Origin: Liolophura sinensis
Lineage: Eukaryota > Mollusca > Polyplacophora > Chitonida > Chitonidae
DNA: 64,000 nt
Direction: 5' to 3'
Assembly (NCBI RefSeq): GCF_032854445.1
Contig: NC_088296.1
Span: 20,013,853 to 20,077,852, forward strand
Part shown: positions 1 to 10,789 of the stretch, one piece after another
Numbering within the stretch: position 1 is the first letter of the stretch
Layout: each line of letters opens with the position of its first letter
Program-made: the position numbers and the translations under genes
Notes under the pieces: generated by a model
Database searches by the model: none
Told to the model about the DNA's origin: nothing
Seen by the model: only the letters and a program-made list of their open reading frames with translations

Positions 1-290
1 AGTCGCTGATTTTGTGAGGGTGTATGGACATGTAAATAGCCCGTATGTTTGTTGAGCAGAAGGTTTGTAGGTGGGATAAAGACGTAGGGTAGCAAAATCA
101 GGGACTTGTAAACAATCGAATGCCCCCTGGGCTTTTCTCACATGAAGAATGTTTTCCAAAATATTCATTGTGGAGAGTATCCTTCAATGAATTGATGTCA
201 CTGTGCCACTATGAGACGATCCGATTCTTTACAACTTCCCATAAACTTATAGTTAAACGCATGCAGTTGTAAACCCAAGGGCCATGAACA
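1..290. other. No gene seen
   Basis: AT-rich sequence with no supported gene, RNA or repeat. A minus-strand open frame enters from the tandem repeat to the right and is read as repeat-derived. Confidence 0.4.
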
Positions 291-299
291 TTTTTTGGC

Positions 300-760
300 G
301 AATTATATGCTTCTCTACGGAAATTCTTTTGCGAATTTTCTGTCCCTCCATGGAATTTTTGGACGAATTTTTTGTCTCCATGAAAATTCTTTACACCAAC
401 CAACTGTTTCCCTAAGGAAATTCTATGGCGAATTTTCTGCCTCTCCATGGAAATTCTTTAGTGAATTATCTGCCTCTCCATGGAAATTCTTTACACCAAC
501 CAACTGTCTCCCTAAGGAAATTCTATGGCGAATTTTCTGCCTCTCCATGGAAATTCTTTAGTGAATTATCTGCCTCTCCATGGAAATTCTTTACACCAAC
601 CAACTGTCTCCCTAAGGAAATTCTATGGCGAATTTTCTGCCTCTCCATGGAAATTCGGTAACGAATTTTCTGCGTCTCCATGGAAATTCTTTGCGAATTT
701 TTTGCCTCTCCATGGAAATTCATTGCAATTTGTCTGCTTCTCCATGGAAATACGGTCATT
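300..760. repeat. Composite tandem repeat, 100-bp unit built from ~33-bp subunits
   Basis: The motif CTCCATGGAAATTC recurs about every 33 bp. A larger 100-bp unit (three subunits, one ending in a CACCAACCAACTG variant) is repeated almost perfectly at about 425-524 and 525-624, with more diverged copies on both sides. Because 100 is not a multiple of 3, the frames shift between units; the overlapping 78-88 residue open frames on both strands are a by-product and are not annotated as genes. Higher identity in the centre than at the edges fits recent unequal exchange. Confidence 0.85.
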
Positions 761-769
761 ATTTCTATA

Positions 770-1285
770 ATTTGTAGACCGTTAACCTTAAGATGAATCT
801 TAGAACGTCATTGTTTTATTGAACACCACATGTATGTAGGCCTGCTATATGCATGCTTTACTTTCTGTATGAATAGCGTAAGTTTCCAAGGGGAAAATTA
901 CCAATATGAGCGATAAAGCTGCAAGCTTCTAGGCATTTTCACCTTACGATCCAGAACAACAAAAAAAAGAAAAAAAGAATACCATCCTCAAAACCAACAA
1001 CAGCAGCTAAAACCAGCTTCGGGCTGCGATGTATATCCTGAGCTGGAAAGGATACTTTACACCCTGTTTAATCTCAATGACAAACTCCAGAGTTGCACCA
1101 GGACTTAATTTCAGCAATTGCCAACTCCCATGAGGCTGGTGAACAATATTGACGTCGTTTGTACGTGACTAATCTACTGGTAGGTCAAAACTAGCTGATT
1201 ATAACGAAGAACAGTAGCAATAATTACCGCCCTCTCGTGAGCAGACACATCTGTGGTGGTCAGGACGATACTATAATTGAATTGT
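770..1285. other. No gene seen
   Basis: AT-rich intergenic sequence with an A-rich tract near 960-1010. Nothing else is supported. Confidence 0.4.
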
Positions 1286-1289
1286 CGGG

Positions 1290-1478
1290 GCCTCCGCATG
1301 CTGGGCCTCCGGTCGTAAGTGGGAAGGTCTATCAGCAACGTGCGGATGGTCGTGGGTTTCCCCTGGGCTCTGCCCGATTTCATCCCACCATAATTCTGGC
1401 CGCCGTCGTATAAGTGAAATATTCTTGAGTAGGGCGTAAAACACCAATCAAATAAATCAATAAATAAATAAATTAAAT
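1290..1478 (+). mobile_element. tRNA-derived SINE (family S1), 5'-truncated
   Basis: Body and 3' tail of the window's main SINE. It has the GTGGGAAGGTC block, the GGCTCTGCCCG block, the tail block TATAAGTGAAATATTCTTGA and GGCGTAAAACACCAATCAAA, and ends in AAATA repeats. The tRNA-like head is missing or too diverged to see. Confidence 0.85.
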
Positions 1479-1867
1479 TGTCGTTAAAACCAAAGGATGT
1501 AATTGATCTCCGCCTTACTACGTTCGGGTGATTGTAACGCTGGGCGACTGGTAAACAGCGGTTAAATAAATGACACAGTTGGCTGAGTAATAGACATTAA
1601 TTCAGACTGAATCTTTTAACTGATTACACCAGAAACGCTATCGGTATGGACAGTCTGTATTTTCCGACACATTCAGAGGTATGTCATAAAGGTGGATTTG
1701 CGGTGGTTAATAAAACAAGTATTAAACAAACTGTTTCGTGCAGTCTTGTTTACAAATGAACAGTACAAAAACTATACACTACGCATGTATTTTACATTAG
1801 CGGTATCTCAGAATTCCTCGTGCAGTTTTATCTGTATCTGATTCCGATTTATTTGATTTTTGTCAGG

Positions 1868-1945
1868 ATTAAACCAGGCAGAGCCCGGGGAAACCCACGG
1901 TCATCCGCAGATTGCTGATAATCCTTCCCACTTACGGCCGGCCTT
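1868..1945 (-). mobile_element. SINE family S1 fragment
   Basis: Reverse-complement match to the middle of S1 (GGGCTCTGCC and GGGAAGG blocks). Both the tail and the tRNA-like head are absent. Confidence 0.65.
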
Positions 1946-2232
1946 TTTTTCTGTAAAACTGAAGGCCTGTTCCACTGGAGCGTTTATCTCGGCAACGCCG
2001 ACCGGACAAATAACGCCAATGGCTCGAATTTAGGTAATGATGGCTTCGACTATGGCTTCATGTTAAGAATAGGTGGCTTCTGTCGGATTAACACTACATT
2101 TGAACAAACAGGGTACGGTTGTTCAAAACTGTCTTAAGAAATAATATGGAATTTACTTTAAACCAAGCATACTTAGCCCAAACTGTTTGTGTGGCAGAAT
2201 GCCTTGAATGTCCGAACTCTTCCTGACGTTTT

Positions 2233-2456
2233 ATTTGGCCCTCACCAATGCGGTCGCTGTGAGTTCAAGTTCAACTCATGCTGGCTTCCTCTCCGGCCGT
2301 ACGTGGGAAGGTCTGCTAGCAACCTGTGGATGGTCGTGAGTTTCCCCCGTGCTCTGCTCGGTTCCCACCCACCGCAGTGTTGGCCGCCGTCACATAAGTG
2401 AAATATTCTTGAGTACGGCGTAAAACACCAATCAGATAAATAAATAAATAAATACA
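2233..2456 (+). mobile_element. SINE family S1, nearly complete body
   Basis: Starts within the tRNA-like head at CACCAATGCGGTCGCTG with a B-box-like GAGTTCAAGTT, continues through the whole body and ends in a (TAAA)n tail. The A-box half of the head is missing. Confidence 0.85.
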
Positions 2457-2477
2457 TTTGGCCCTTGGACAATTACT

Positions 2478-2640
2478 TTGCAACTCATGCAGGCTTCCTC
2501 TCTGGCCGTACATGGGAAGGTCTTGCATCAACCTGCGGATGGTCCTGGGTTTCCTCCCACCATAAATGCTGACCACCGTCGTCTACGTGAAATATTCTTG
2601 AGTACGGCGCAAAACTCCAATCAAATTAGTGAACACATTA
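2478..2640 (+). mobile_element. SINE family S1, truncated, tandem to the preceding copy
   Basis: A second S1 copy starts at CAACTCATGCAGGC about 20 bp after the previous tail. It lacks the GGGCTCTGCCCGG segment but keeps the tail block, ending in CCAATCAAATTA. Confidence 0.8.
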
Positions 2641-2914
2641 ACTACATACTAGGCTTCTGACTTTCGATAAAACCTTGAATAAACAATGATATCTATATTA
2701 TGTATATATTACACTTGTCGTGCGTTTTCCCCAGGGCGCTGGCGGTTTCATGCGACGTTAAACACTAATCAAATTATATTTCAGACAAATGACAACGGCC
2801 ATGTTGGTGTCGGGCCGAAGTAAAACGGACAGACACTTCGCTCGATGAGAACCCAACAGGCGCTCGATTCGAATACAATATGGTAATTTCAATTATTATA
2901 AAGACTCTGCATAG

Positions 2915-3140
2915 ATAGCTAAACCAAAGCATCGACGACAGTGTGACAGATGACAAATGGACACACATAACCAGTGAAATACGGCCTCTTGTTAATTTAC
3001 CAGCGTAACCAAGACAGTGTGACAGTTGGCAAATGGTCACATGTAACCGGTGAAAACCGGCCTCTTTGTCGATTTACCTTAGTTAAGGATTTAATGTCCT
3101 AAGTGTTCATGTAAAGGTTTAAATATTATTTATTACTTTT
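2915..3140 (-). repeat. Dispersed repeat family A, minus orientation
   Basis: Reverse-complement copy of a repeat seen about a dozen times in the window. The hallmark is a CTATCACACTGTCG-like block followed by a TCTGGTTTTACTCT-like block. Here the segment ACAGTGTGACAG/GGCAAATGGTCACA appears twice, a partial internal duplication. The class of element is unknown. Confidence 0.6.
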
Positions 3141-3150
3141 ATTATTTAAA

Positions 3151-3310
3151 ATGGTTCTATGTAGCACCATTTGGCTATGGCTCTACGTAGAACCGTTTAG
3201 AAACAAATGATTCCACACAGAAGTATATATGCATGGCTCCATATTGAACCTTTAATGGATCCTCCAAAACCATCAGCCAAAGAGCCTGTAACAGTTCTAT
3301 GTAGCACCTT
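3151..3310. repeat. Palindromic GGTTCTACGTAGAACC-type repeat cluster
   Basis: Several variants of a 16-bp near-perfect palindrome occur here (GGTTCTATGTAGCACC near 3153, GGCTCTACGTAGAACC near 3179, and a diverged copy near 3295). Such clusters are typical of small non-autonomous DNA transposon relics. No flanking target duplication was identified. Confidence 0.5.
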
Positions 3311-3389
3311 CTGTCTGTCACACGTCCAGTGAATTTCACACAGATAGATTAAACTTGGCTGCATGGCAGTAGCAGTCTAAAACCCCATG

Positions 3390-3490
3390 AATGGAAATTG
3401 CAAGCATGTCTTATGGGTCACCAGCTGCAATTAATGTAAGCATATCTTATGGGTAACCAGCTACAATTAATGACAATTAATGCTGCTCAA
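3390..3490. repeat. Short direct duplication (~36 bp)
   Basis: The segment CTTATGGGTAACCAGCT followed by CAATTAATG occurs twice, then CAATTAATG once more. It is a small local tandem duplication with no evident function. Confidence 0.6.
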
Positions 3491-3499
3491 ATTAGGTCT

Positions 3500-4140
3500 T
3501 TGCCGATCTGGTACGAGTGGATGCGCGCTTTCTTATCAGTGAGCTAGAAATATTGGCGTCCGTTTTAGACAGATGCGTGGATTATTAACAAACCTGTAGT
3601 AGAACTTTGTGGAAAGGTTTCCAAGGCAACGTGCCAATGTGTGTCTGGCCATATGTCGGTCGAAAATACGGTTAATGAATGTGATTTACTTTTGGGCATT
3701 TCAAACATCCTTATTTCTAAGGTAGGTTTTCGTGGGGACAACACCAATAAAATCTCCAGGGTTGACGTATATTATGTCGTAGTACTGGCTCTTTTCAATG
3801 TAAGGTTGGAAGAAATACACAAAATATGATGTGTTTTCGCACCATTGGCTATAAGATTTCAGACATTATATGCGACAGACTGTCGCTTGAAATAGCAAAA
3901 TAAATTTTTGTTTATCGATTTTGCTCGCCTTTGCTCCAGGAAAACAAAAATTCCAGGATGATTATATGCGCGTGTTCGCTCAGGCACGCTGGGTCCGCTA
4001 TTTTTAAAATAAAAATATATGATGGGACGAAACAAGTGCTATTTGAAACGCCAGCTATATGGCTGTCCCCAAAATTATTTTGATTTGTTTTCTTTTTTTA
4101 CGTTTTCAGGAACATTGAAACACTAGGGGCAAAATAACTT
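3500..4140. other. No gene seen
   Basis: Intergenic sequence without a supported gene, RNA or recognised repeat. Short opposing open frames near 3565-3829 overlap each other and have no recognisable domain. Confidence 0.4.
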
Positions 4141-4142
4141 AT

Positions 4143-4374
4143 TTTATTTATTGATTTCATTGGTGTTATGCGACGTACCCAAAAATACTTCACTTATACG
4201 ACTGCGGCCAGTATTATGGTGGGAGAAAACCGGGCGGAGCCCGAGGAAGCCCACGACCATCCGCAGGTTGCTGAAGTACCTTCCCACTTACGACCGGAGA
4301 GGAAGCCGGCATGAGCTAGACTTGAACTCACAGCGACCGCATTGGTGAGAGGCTCCTGGGTCATTAAGCTGCAC
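4143..4374 (-). mobile_element. SINE family S1, minus orientation
   Basis: Reverse-complement S1 with tail at the left (TTTATTTATT), full body, and the inner half of the tRNA-like head (B-box complement CTTGAACTC) at the right. Confidence 0.85.
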
Positions 4375-4379
4375 TAGAA

Positions 4380-5010
4380 ATAAAGTGGTAATGTAAAGGA
4401 TATGACGTCACAAAATTATAAGAATTTTTCATCTGTGTCTACGGAACAATCTGAAGATAGTAGATTTCTGTGAAAAACATTACTCAAAAAATCTGTGGAA
4501 AATTTGGTCTGAAAAACCCATAGTTCTTTTCTTGCCACTATCGTTATAAATAAAAAATTAAAATATGTCTTAAAATATTTCTGAACAACGTTTTCGGTTC
4601 ATTTTAACTTAGCAGCAAGAAAGGCTAAAATATATGGACACAGTATGCTTTTCATTTTCCATTTATATGTACTTACACATCGACGTTCAACGTGCAGTCA
4701 CCTAATCTACAAACCCGAAGCCCTCCGAGTCTGTTGTTAGCAGACCCAGTTGTTAAGCGCTACAACGGTATCAAAACGTTTGTGGAACAATTTGTATGCC
4801 ACGTTAAATTTTTAGCTACTCCATCTCAAAAACAAAGGTATCAGCTTAATAACAGCCAAGATTGTTTCCAAGTGCGCATGCGCATCCGTCCACGTATCAA
4901 CTAATGCTCACCAAAACACGTGACAGTAAACGTCAAACGCCATAGCCAGATCGATGAAATCAAAAAGAAACGCCAGGCCACAATATACCCCAAAAAGCAG
5001 TCACACAAAT
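4380..5010. other. No gene seen
   Basis: AT-rich intergenic DNA. A 70-residue open frame at 4692-4904 has no recognisable domain and is not called. Confidence 0.4.
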
Positions 5011-5015
5011 ATGTG

Positions 5016-5276
5016 TATTTATTTATTTGGTTGGTGTATTACGCCGTACTCAAAAATATTTAACTTATACGACGGCGGCCAGCATTAAGGTTGGAGAAAA
5101 CCGAGCCCGGAGGAAACCCATGACAATCCTCAGGTTGCTGCAGACCTTCCACCGTACGGTCGGAGAAGAAACCAACGTGTGCTACAAACTTGAACTCACG
5201 CCGACACTATTGGTGAGTGACTTTTGGGTCATTGTGCCGCATTGGCACGCTAACCACCTCGGCCACAGAGGCCCCT
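5016..5276 (-). mobile_element. SINE family S1, full-length, minus orientation
   Basis: A complete copy: A/T tail at the left, body, B-box complement, and the outer tRNA-like head ending at AACCACCTCGGCCACAGAGG on the right (complement of an A-box-like GGCCGAGGTGGTT). It helps define the family consensus. Confidence 0.85.
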
Positions 5277-5279
5277 GTA

Positions 5280-5810
5280 CGCCAAAAACGTTCGTACATG
5301 TAGGACACGTCATGTGTTACCCATTAAGATAACTGATCTCACGCAACAATGGAATTCTGGAATTCGACGTCAATCAATAAAGAAATGAATAAATCACGGT
5401 ATTAACATCCATAGGGCCATGCTCCTTCCAGTACATTTTATTATCCCATTTCTTCTATTTTTCTATAGATATATGCCACATTTTATTGATGAACACAACC
5501 AAAAAAGGAACACCGACTTTTAAGTTCTTTTCATAAAGTCAAACGTTGTATTATATATATATATATATATATATTTTCTGACTTACATTTTCCCCTTTTG
5601 TTTACGTAGCCTGCACTGTAATTCAGCCCAACGTTCTCGAGGCATCGGCGTTTGAGTTTGAGTTTAGTGTCATTATACATAGCTAATACATTTTGGAAAT
5701 ATGTATCGGTGCTATAAACATGTTTACGGTCAAACCATTCAGAATTTTCTTTTACGTTAGTCCATAAACACGAGGGACGGAGTTTGGAAACTCGCAGTCT
5801 TTTATCCAAA
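5280..5810. other. No gene seen; includes (TA)n microsatellite 5552-5574
   Basis: Intergenic sequence with a dinucleotide TA run. No gene evidence. Confidence 0.5.
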
Positions 5811-6390
5811 CCCACTTGTGAGCCGTCCTTCATTGAGATCCACTTGTGAGCTGTTATTTACGCATGTCCATTTGAGAGCAGTCTCATTTACTGTCATTCA
5901 CTGTGTAGGATTTTGCTGGGTTTGGAGATATCGGCTTTCACGACATTCGTCATTTGTACCTCATTTTCTGTACAGAGCACTTTGTGAGCTTGTGTTTCGT
6001 CCCTTGCTATTTTTTGGAGACGTTATTTTTGAGCTTGTATTTCTCATTTTCTCTTTGCGTCATTACGTACATTTCATCCCAGCTTACCCTGAAAATGAGT
6101 TTGTGTATATTTCCGAGAAAACGCACATCGGCAGCTCGGCATCATGGACGCTACTGTCAACCCGACCGCCCTGAGAAGTTACACGTTCACAGGCAATTGG
6201 GGAATAAATCACTAATCGGACTCTCATCCGTAGATGGAGGATTTCATGTTAACTGTGGATTCTATATTTACGAGTATAGTATAGTATCCAAATCCGGATG
6301 GATTATTCACGTAAATATAGATCCAGTATCTATGTTCTCGACACGTTTCCATTGGGTCATGCGAATATATCCTCAGTTTTAGTAATATCC
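5811..6390 (+). other. T-rich stretch with overlapping open frames, not called as a gene
   Basis: Two overlapping plus-strand frames (118 and 142 residues) lie here. Both translate to Phe/Leu/Val-rich sequence expected from T-rich DNA, and the 5' part has a degenerate direct repeat (CCACTTGTGAGC-like). No domain, clear splice sites or start context support either frame. Confidence 0.3.
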
Positions 6391-6399
6391 GGTCTGATC

Positions 6400-7689
6400 A
6401 CATGAAAGCATGACGCGTATATTCAGATCACCACTCATGCATACAACTAAAAATCCGATGCAGACATAATAACGAATGAAGATGAGCTCTTTTTTCAGTG
6501 CATTACTTGTATGAATGGCAAGGCCATATTGTGCAACTAACACATGTACCCTGATCAAGATCTAGTTGAGTGTGCATAACACCTGCATATCGCAAGATTC
6601 CTGAGGATCCTGTCAATCCTTATTAACAAGGCGTATTTTCAGACAAGCAATTAGCTAACACCTGCTTATTAAAAACTACCAACCATCTGTACTGTTTTAT
6701 CGCTCACCACCTGCCAGCGTTGTGAAGACAACTCTGTAGGCCTGTATCTGTGTACATGACACGAATCTCTGATACAGACCTTTAATAGCATCTTTAAAGG
6801 TAAAGACCTCTAAAAATCGAAGTAGGCAACATTAAATAGACCACTTAATGCTATGCATAAATATACTTTCATTTATTTTTTTAGCCTTTTGTGAGAAGAG
6901 CTAAAGGCTTCAAACATTTAAATTGTAAGGTGGATTTTAAGGACCAGATCATCAGAGTTTAGGAACGTCACAGGAAGATTTTTCAAACTCTTATCACGAC
7001 AGTCATTGTTGGAATAACTTTTTTTTAAGTTTTGTTAGCTATCATTGTTTTTTTGTAACCGTTATTTTGCATAATGCTCATTCAGTGTCTGAAGTCAATA
7101 TATATTGAAAGAATTGTTTTTGTATGTGTAATTAACACGCACACTACATGTGACCGATCGAGGTCACCCGACATTTTTAAAATGCAATCGTGCAGGTCGC
7201 AGACGATCAGACAGATCATGTTTCGTAATTTTTGTCTTCTACCATGTAAGTAGGAATGCATAATTGTTGTAAGGAAGATGCAATTTGAGTGCGCTGTCGA
7301 TAGAACTTTGTCTTTTCAGATGACATTGAGTAAATTATAAATTTGATTCCCAAAACAAAGTGTGATTATGTAATTGTAAACAAGCACGACCATACTGTAA
7401 AATCTCAAGAAATCAGTATTGACTTGAGAAGGCTTTATTTTGTGCTACAAGATAGGTTTAAAAGTAAAATGTACATTTGAGCTAGTAAACACAGAGTTAT
7501 ATTTCGGTCGTTAAAGTACGAATATGGAAATTGTTGTAGAGTTCTCGTATGTTGGGCACATTGTATTTTTATGTAATACTACTGTAATCCTTACAGAGGA
7601 TGCCATAGAGAGTGTATTATGTAAAATCATAATGTAAATGTAAGTAGGGAACTATGCCATCAGTATTATTATGTATATTATTATGTATA

Positions 7690-7729
<40 letters not shown>

Positions 7730-8650
7730 GTTATTGTTGTTGTTGTTGTTGTTGTTGTTGCTGTTGCTGTTGTTGTTGTTGTAATTATTCATAAGGATAT
7801 TTTAGTTTATTTACTATTGGTTTTTACATGGAAGACTAATTGTCTTTCGTTGTTTCATTATACCACAGCTAAGATGATTGTTAATCTGAACTGCCAGGCC
7901 CTGCATCAGTAGCTGCTTTACTGAATGGGATGTTGTGGCTCTCTAGGGGGTGAGTTTTAGAGTTTACCCTCTGGTTAGATACTGTGTGTAGATGATATTG
8001 TTATTAAAACGAACTGTTACTGTAGTGATGTAGTGGAGGTGTCTGGTGTATTATGTTACATTGTCAAAGACTCAGATGTATCAAGATAGGACCAGGCAGC
8101 TGTTAAATTGTTGTATTTTTATTTTTTTAGTAATTGTTAGTTGTGACAAAACTATCAGTTGTCAAAATGTAGATTAATATTTCCTTATAAGTTTAACATT
8201 AAATTAATTAGCACGTTAAATTCATTTCTACTTATATACAGATGAGGTTGTATTGAAATGTTTTAGGATAGAAGTGCCTGTATTTTTAGTGAGTGGTCAA
8301 TAATAGTGATGTTTTCACTGATATAGCATGCTATGTGTACATGTATAAACAGGTGAGTTTAGAACGGAGGTTGTAATTCTATGATAGCTATTCTGGAAAT
8401 TGTCTTGTGTCAGATAAGATAATGTTCCGTACATTGGATAGTAGTAGTACAGGATGTGACTTCTGGTTGTTATGATGTTAGTGATGTAAGTCTGAATTGT
8501 GTCTATATACGAAATGCCTTTTCATGATAGAAGTAAGTGAGTACATCTGGTGTTTATTATTGTACATTGCACGTTTTTTTCTTTTTTTTTTTGTGGTTTC
8601 TCCCTCACCTTCTTTACAACACCTCCGTCCACCAACTCCTAATAAACCAT
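6400..8650 (+). other. ORF-free, G/T-skewed stretch, possible 3' UTR
   Basis: No open frame of note on either strand for over 2 kb. From about 7200 the plus strand is enriched in G and T, and an AATAAA lies at 8641-8646. This composition is typical of long 3' untranslated regions, but I could not find the coding exons that would belong to it. It may equally be ordinary intergenic DNA. Confidence 0.25.
7688..7783. repeat. Compound microsatellite (ATT)n then (GTT)n
   Basis: About 14 units of ATT/TTA switch directly into about 17 units of GTT, interrupted by two GCT variants. The abrupt change suggests one founder tract with a spread point mutation. Confidence 0.95.
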
Positions 8651-8720
8651 AACAGCGGTATCAGATGGTCTACGTGTGTTTATTCCCACGCCTTTACATG
8701 ATTCTTTGAATACTTCGTCA

Positions 8721-9432
8721 CGGCGTACTGAAGAACACTGTCTAACTGCGTACTGAAGAAAGCTGCCTAACGACGTACTGAAGAATGCTGTTTAACTGCG
8801 TACTGAAGAATTCCGTTTAACTGCGTCCTGAATGAATGAATGAATGATTATGGCTTAACGCCACATCGGCAATATTTCAGCCATATCGTGGCGAGAACAA
8901 GGTGAAAACGCGAAACTGCGCTCTGAAGAATACTGCTTAACGGCGTACTGAAGAATACCATATAACAGCGTACTTAAGAAAGCTGCCTATCGGAGTACTG
9001 AGGAATGCTGTCTAACGAGGTACTGAAGAATACTGTCTAACAGCGTACTGAAAAATGCTGTCTAACGGCGTACTGAAGAAAGCTATCTAACGGAGTACTG
9101 AGGAATGCTATCTAACGGCATACTGAAGAAAGCTGTCTCACGACGTACTGAAGAATGCTGCTTAACGGCGTACTGAAAAAAGCTGTCTAAAGGCGCACTG
9201 AAAAATGCTGTCTAACGGCGTAGCAAAGAAAGCTGTCTAACGGCGTAATGAAGAATGCTGTCTAACTACGTACTGAAAAATGCTGTCTAACGGCGTACCA
9301 ATGAAAGCTGTCTAACGGCGTAATGAAGAATGTTGTCTAACGACGTACTGAAGAATGCTGTTTAACGGCGGACTGAAGAATGCTGTCTCACGGCGTAATG
9401 AAGAGTGCTGTCTAACGGCGCAGTTAAGAATG
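8721..9432. repeat. 25-bp tandem repeat array, ~25 copies
   Basis: The unit reads approximately CGTACTGAAGAATGCTGTCT plus AACGG. Copies differ by point substitutions. The array is interrupted at about 8829-8915 by another repeat element. Confidence 0.9.
8829..8915 (+). mobile_element. (GAAT)n-headed short repeat inserted in the 25-bp array
   Basis: Begins with GAATGAATGAATGATTATGG, followed by TTAACGCCACATCGGCAATA and a TTTCAGCCATATCGTGGCG block. A related copy lies in reverse at 10711-10786. I recall elements of this kind from mollusc genomes. The 25-bp array continues on both sides, so this is an insertion. Confidence 0.6.
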
Positions 9433-9504
9433 TTACTAGTACATGTATAATAGCTATTTGAATTCCATGGGTGAAGGAAACTTCTGGTTATAAAAACATT
9501 TAGC

Positions 9505-9665
9505 AGAACAGTTATAATAAAACACTGGTGAAAATTTCACCTGAAACCGGATTTCACCTTTTAGATGTGACCATGTGCCAGCTATCACATTGTCGTCGTT
9601 GCTCTGGTTTTACTCTCCATGCTGTAATCTTCTGTATTGTATTTGACAGTTTGCTATATATGACT
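9505..9665 (+). repeat. Dispersed repeat family A
   Basis: Contains the family hallmark CAGCTATCACATTGTCGTCG and CTCTGGTTTTACTCTCCATG, preceded by the GGATTTCACC-type segment. It is directly joined to a SINE on its right. Confidence 0.65.
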
Positions 9666-9667
9666 TG

Positions 9668-9885
9668 CGTCCAGCTCATGCTGGCTTTTTGTCCAGCCGT
9701 ACGTGGGAAGGCCTATCAGCAACGTGCGAATGGTCGTGGGTTTCCCTCGGGCTCTGCACGGTTCCCCCCCATCCACCCCCACCCCCCCCCCCCCACCATA
9801 ATGCTGTCCACTATCGTATAAGTTAAATATTTTTGAGTACGGTGTAAAACGTCAGTCAAATAAATAAATCAATATATAAATACAT
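9668..9885 (+). mobile_element. SINE family S1 with C-run expansion
   Basis: Starts at CCAGCTCATGCTGGC and has the usual body and tail. The segment that normally reads TTTCCTCCCACCATAATG is expanded into a C-rich tract of about 40 bp (9765-9797), probably by slippage. Confidence 0.8.
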
Positions 9886-10059
9886 CATTAGCACGCCATA
9901 TAGTTGAAATATGAAAGAATGTATCGTAGAGAGTAAAATTTGATCAGTGACGATAGTGTTATATTTGACGTGTGTACTTAAATTTGATCTTTTGTCAGTT
10001 TAAATCACATAAGGTTTTGTTTCCAACTGTTCCTGTTTACACGTGTACTTAAAAAAATA

Positions 10060-10195
10060 GCAACGCGCTAAAGAAGAATTATGTAAAGAATAATGCAGTG
10101 ATGTTATTGGCAATTTATTACACGTCATTAGTTTTAAATTACTCAAAACGCTGTGTTGTCTTCTACACATTTAATATACAAATACATTGAAAAAG
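10060..10195 (-). repeat. Dispersed repeat family A, left part
   Basis: Contains the GCAGTGATGTTATTGGCAAT near-palindromic core and the ATTTAATATACA segment shared with copies at 17.9, 35.7 and 38.2 kb. The CTATCACACTGTC end is missing. Confidence 0.55.
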
Positions 10196-10199
10196 TTCC

Positions 10200-10700
10200 T
10201 CATGGAAAGTTACAGCAGCAAACTGCCAAATGACAGCTGTCGACCATTTAGTGTCGCCAGAGCCCAGCCAATATCTAGAGCGGCAGAATCTAGCAGAGTC
10301 TGCATGGAGTACTTTAGTCATCCTGTAATGTGGCTGTCTAATGGTGTAATGAAAGGCATCGTTGCTCGCTGTAGGCTGTGATGAAGGCTGTAAACCTATG
10401 CACAGCCTTTCGGAATTAACGCTAATACAAAATCTGCTTGATGCCGGATAGCTCTTAACTGGAGACTCTCAAATGGCGAATAAGGGTTTGCGTAACTGCC
10501 GAACCTTTGTCAAGTCTGATGAGCAAAGGGTTATGGCGATATACCTGGCGCTTTTGTTACCAATGTCATTTGTCCCCTCGGTCTACTGGCATCTTATGTA
10601 CCCGGGTATAAATAATCCAGCTTCAGATACAGAGAAATGATGTCTTTAGCACAGCAAATTATCCCCGCTTCGACGGTCAAGTTCAAAATAATTTTGGGCA
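10200..10700. other. No gene seen
   Basis: A short 64-residue open frame (10187-10381) has no recognised domain. Nothing else is supported. Confidence 0.4.
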
Positions 10701-10710
10701 AATTCCTCTT

Positions 10711-10786
10711 CTTCAGATACAATCGCCACGACACGGCTAAATTATAGCGTTAAACCATAATCATTCATTCATTTATTCATTCATTT
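10711..10786 (-). mobile_element. (GAAT)n-headed short repeat, reverse copy
   Basis: The reverse complement begins with repeated GAAT, then GATTATGGTTTAACGC and a GTGTCGTGGCG end, matching the insertion at 8829-8915 with substitutions. Confidence 0.55.
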
Positions 10787-10789
10787 TTC

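Noticed and set aside
5818-6382. 118- and 142-residue hydrophobic frames as a membrane protein
   Set aside because: T-rich DNA gives Phe/Leu/Val-rich translation in any frame; two frames overlap with similar quality and there is no domain or splice support.
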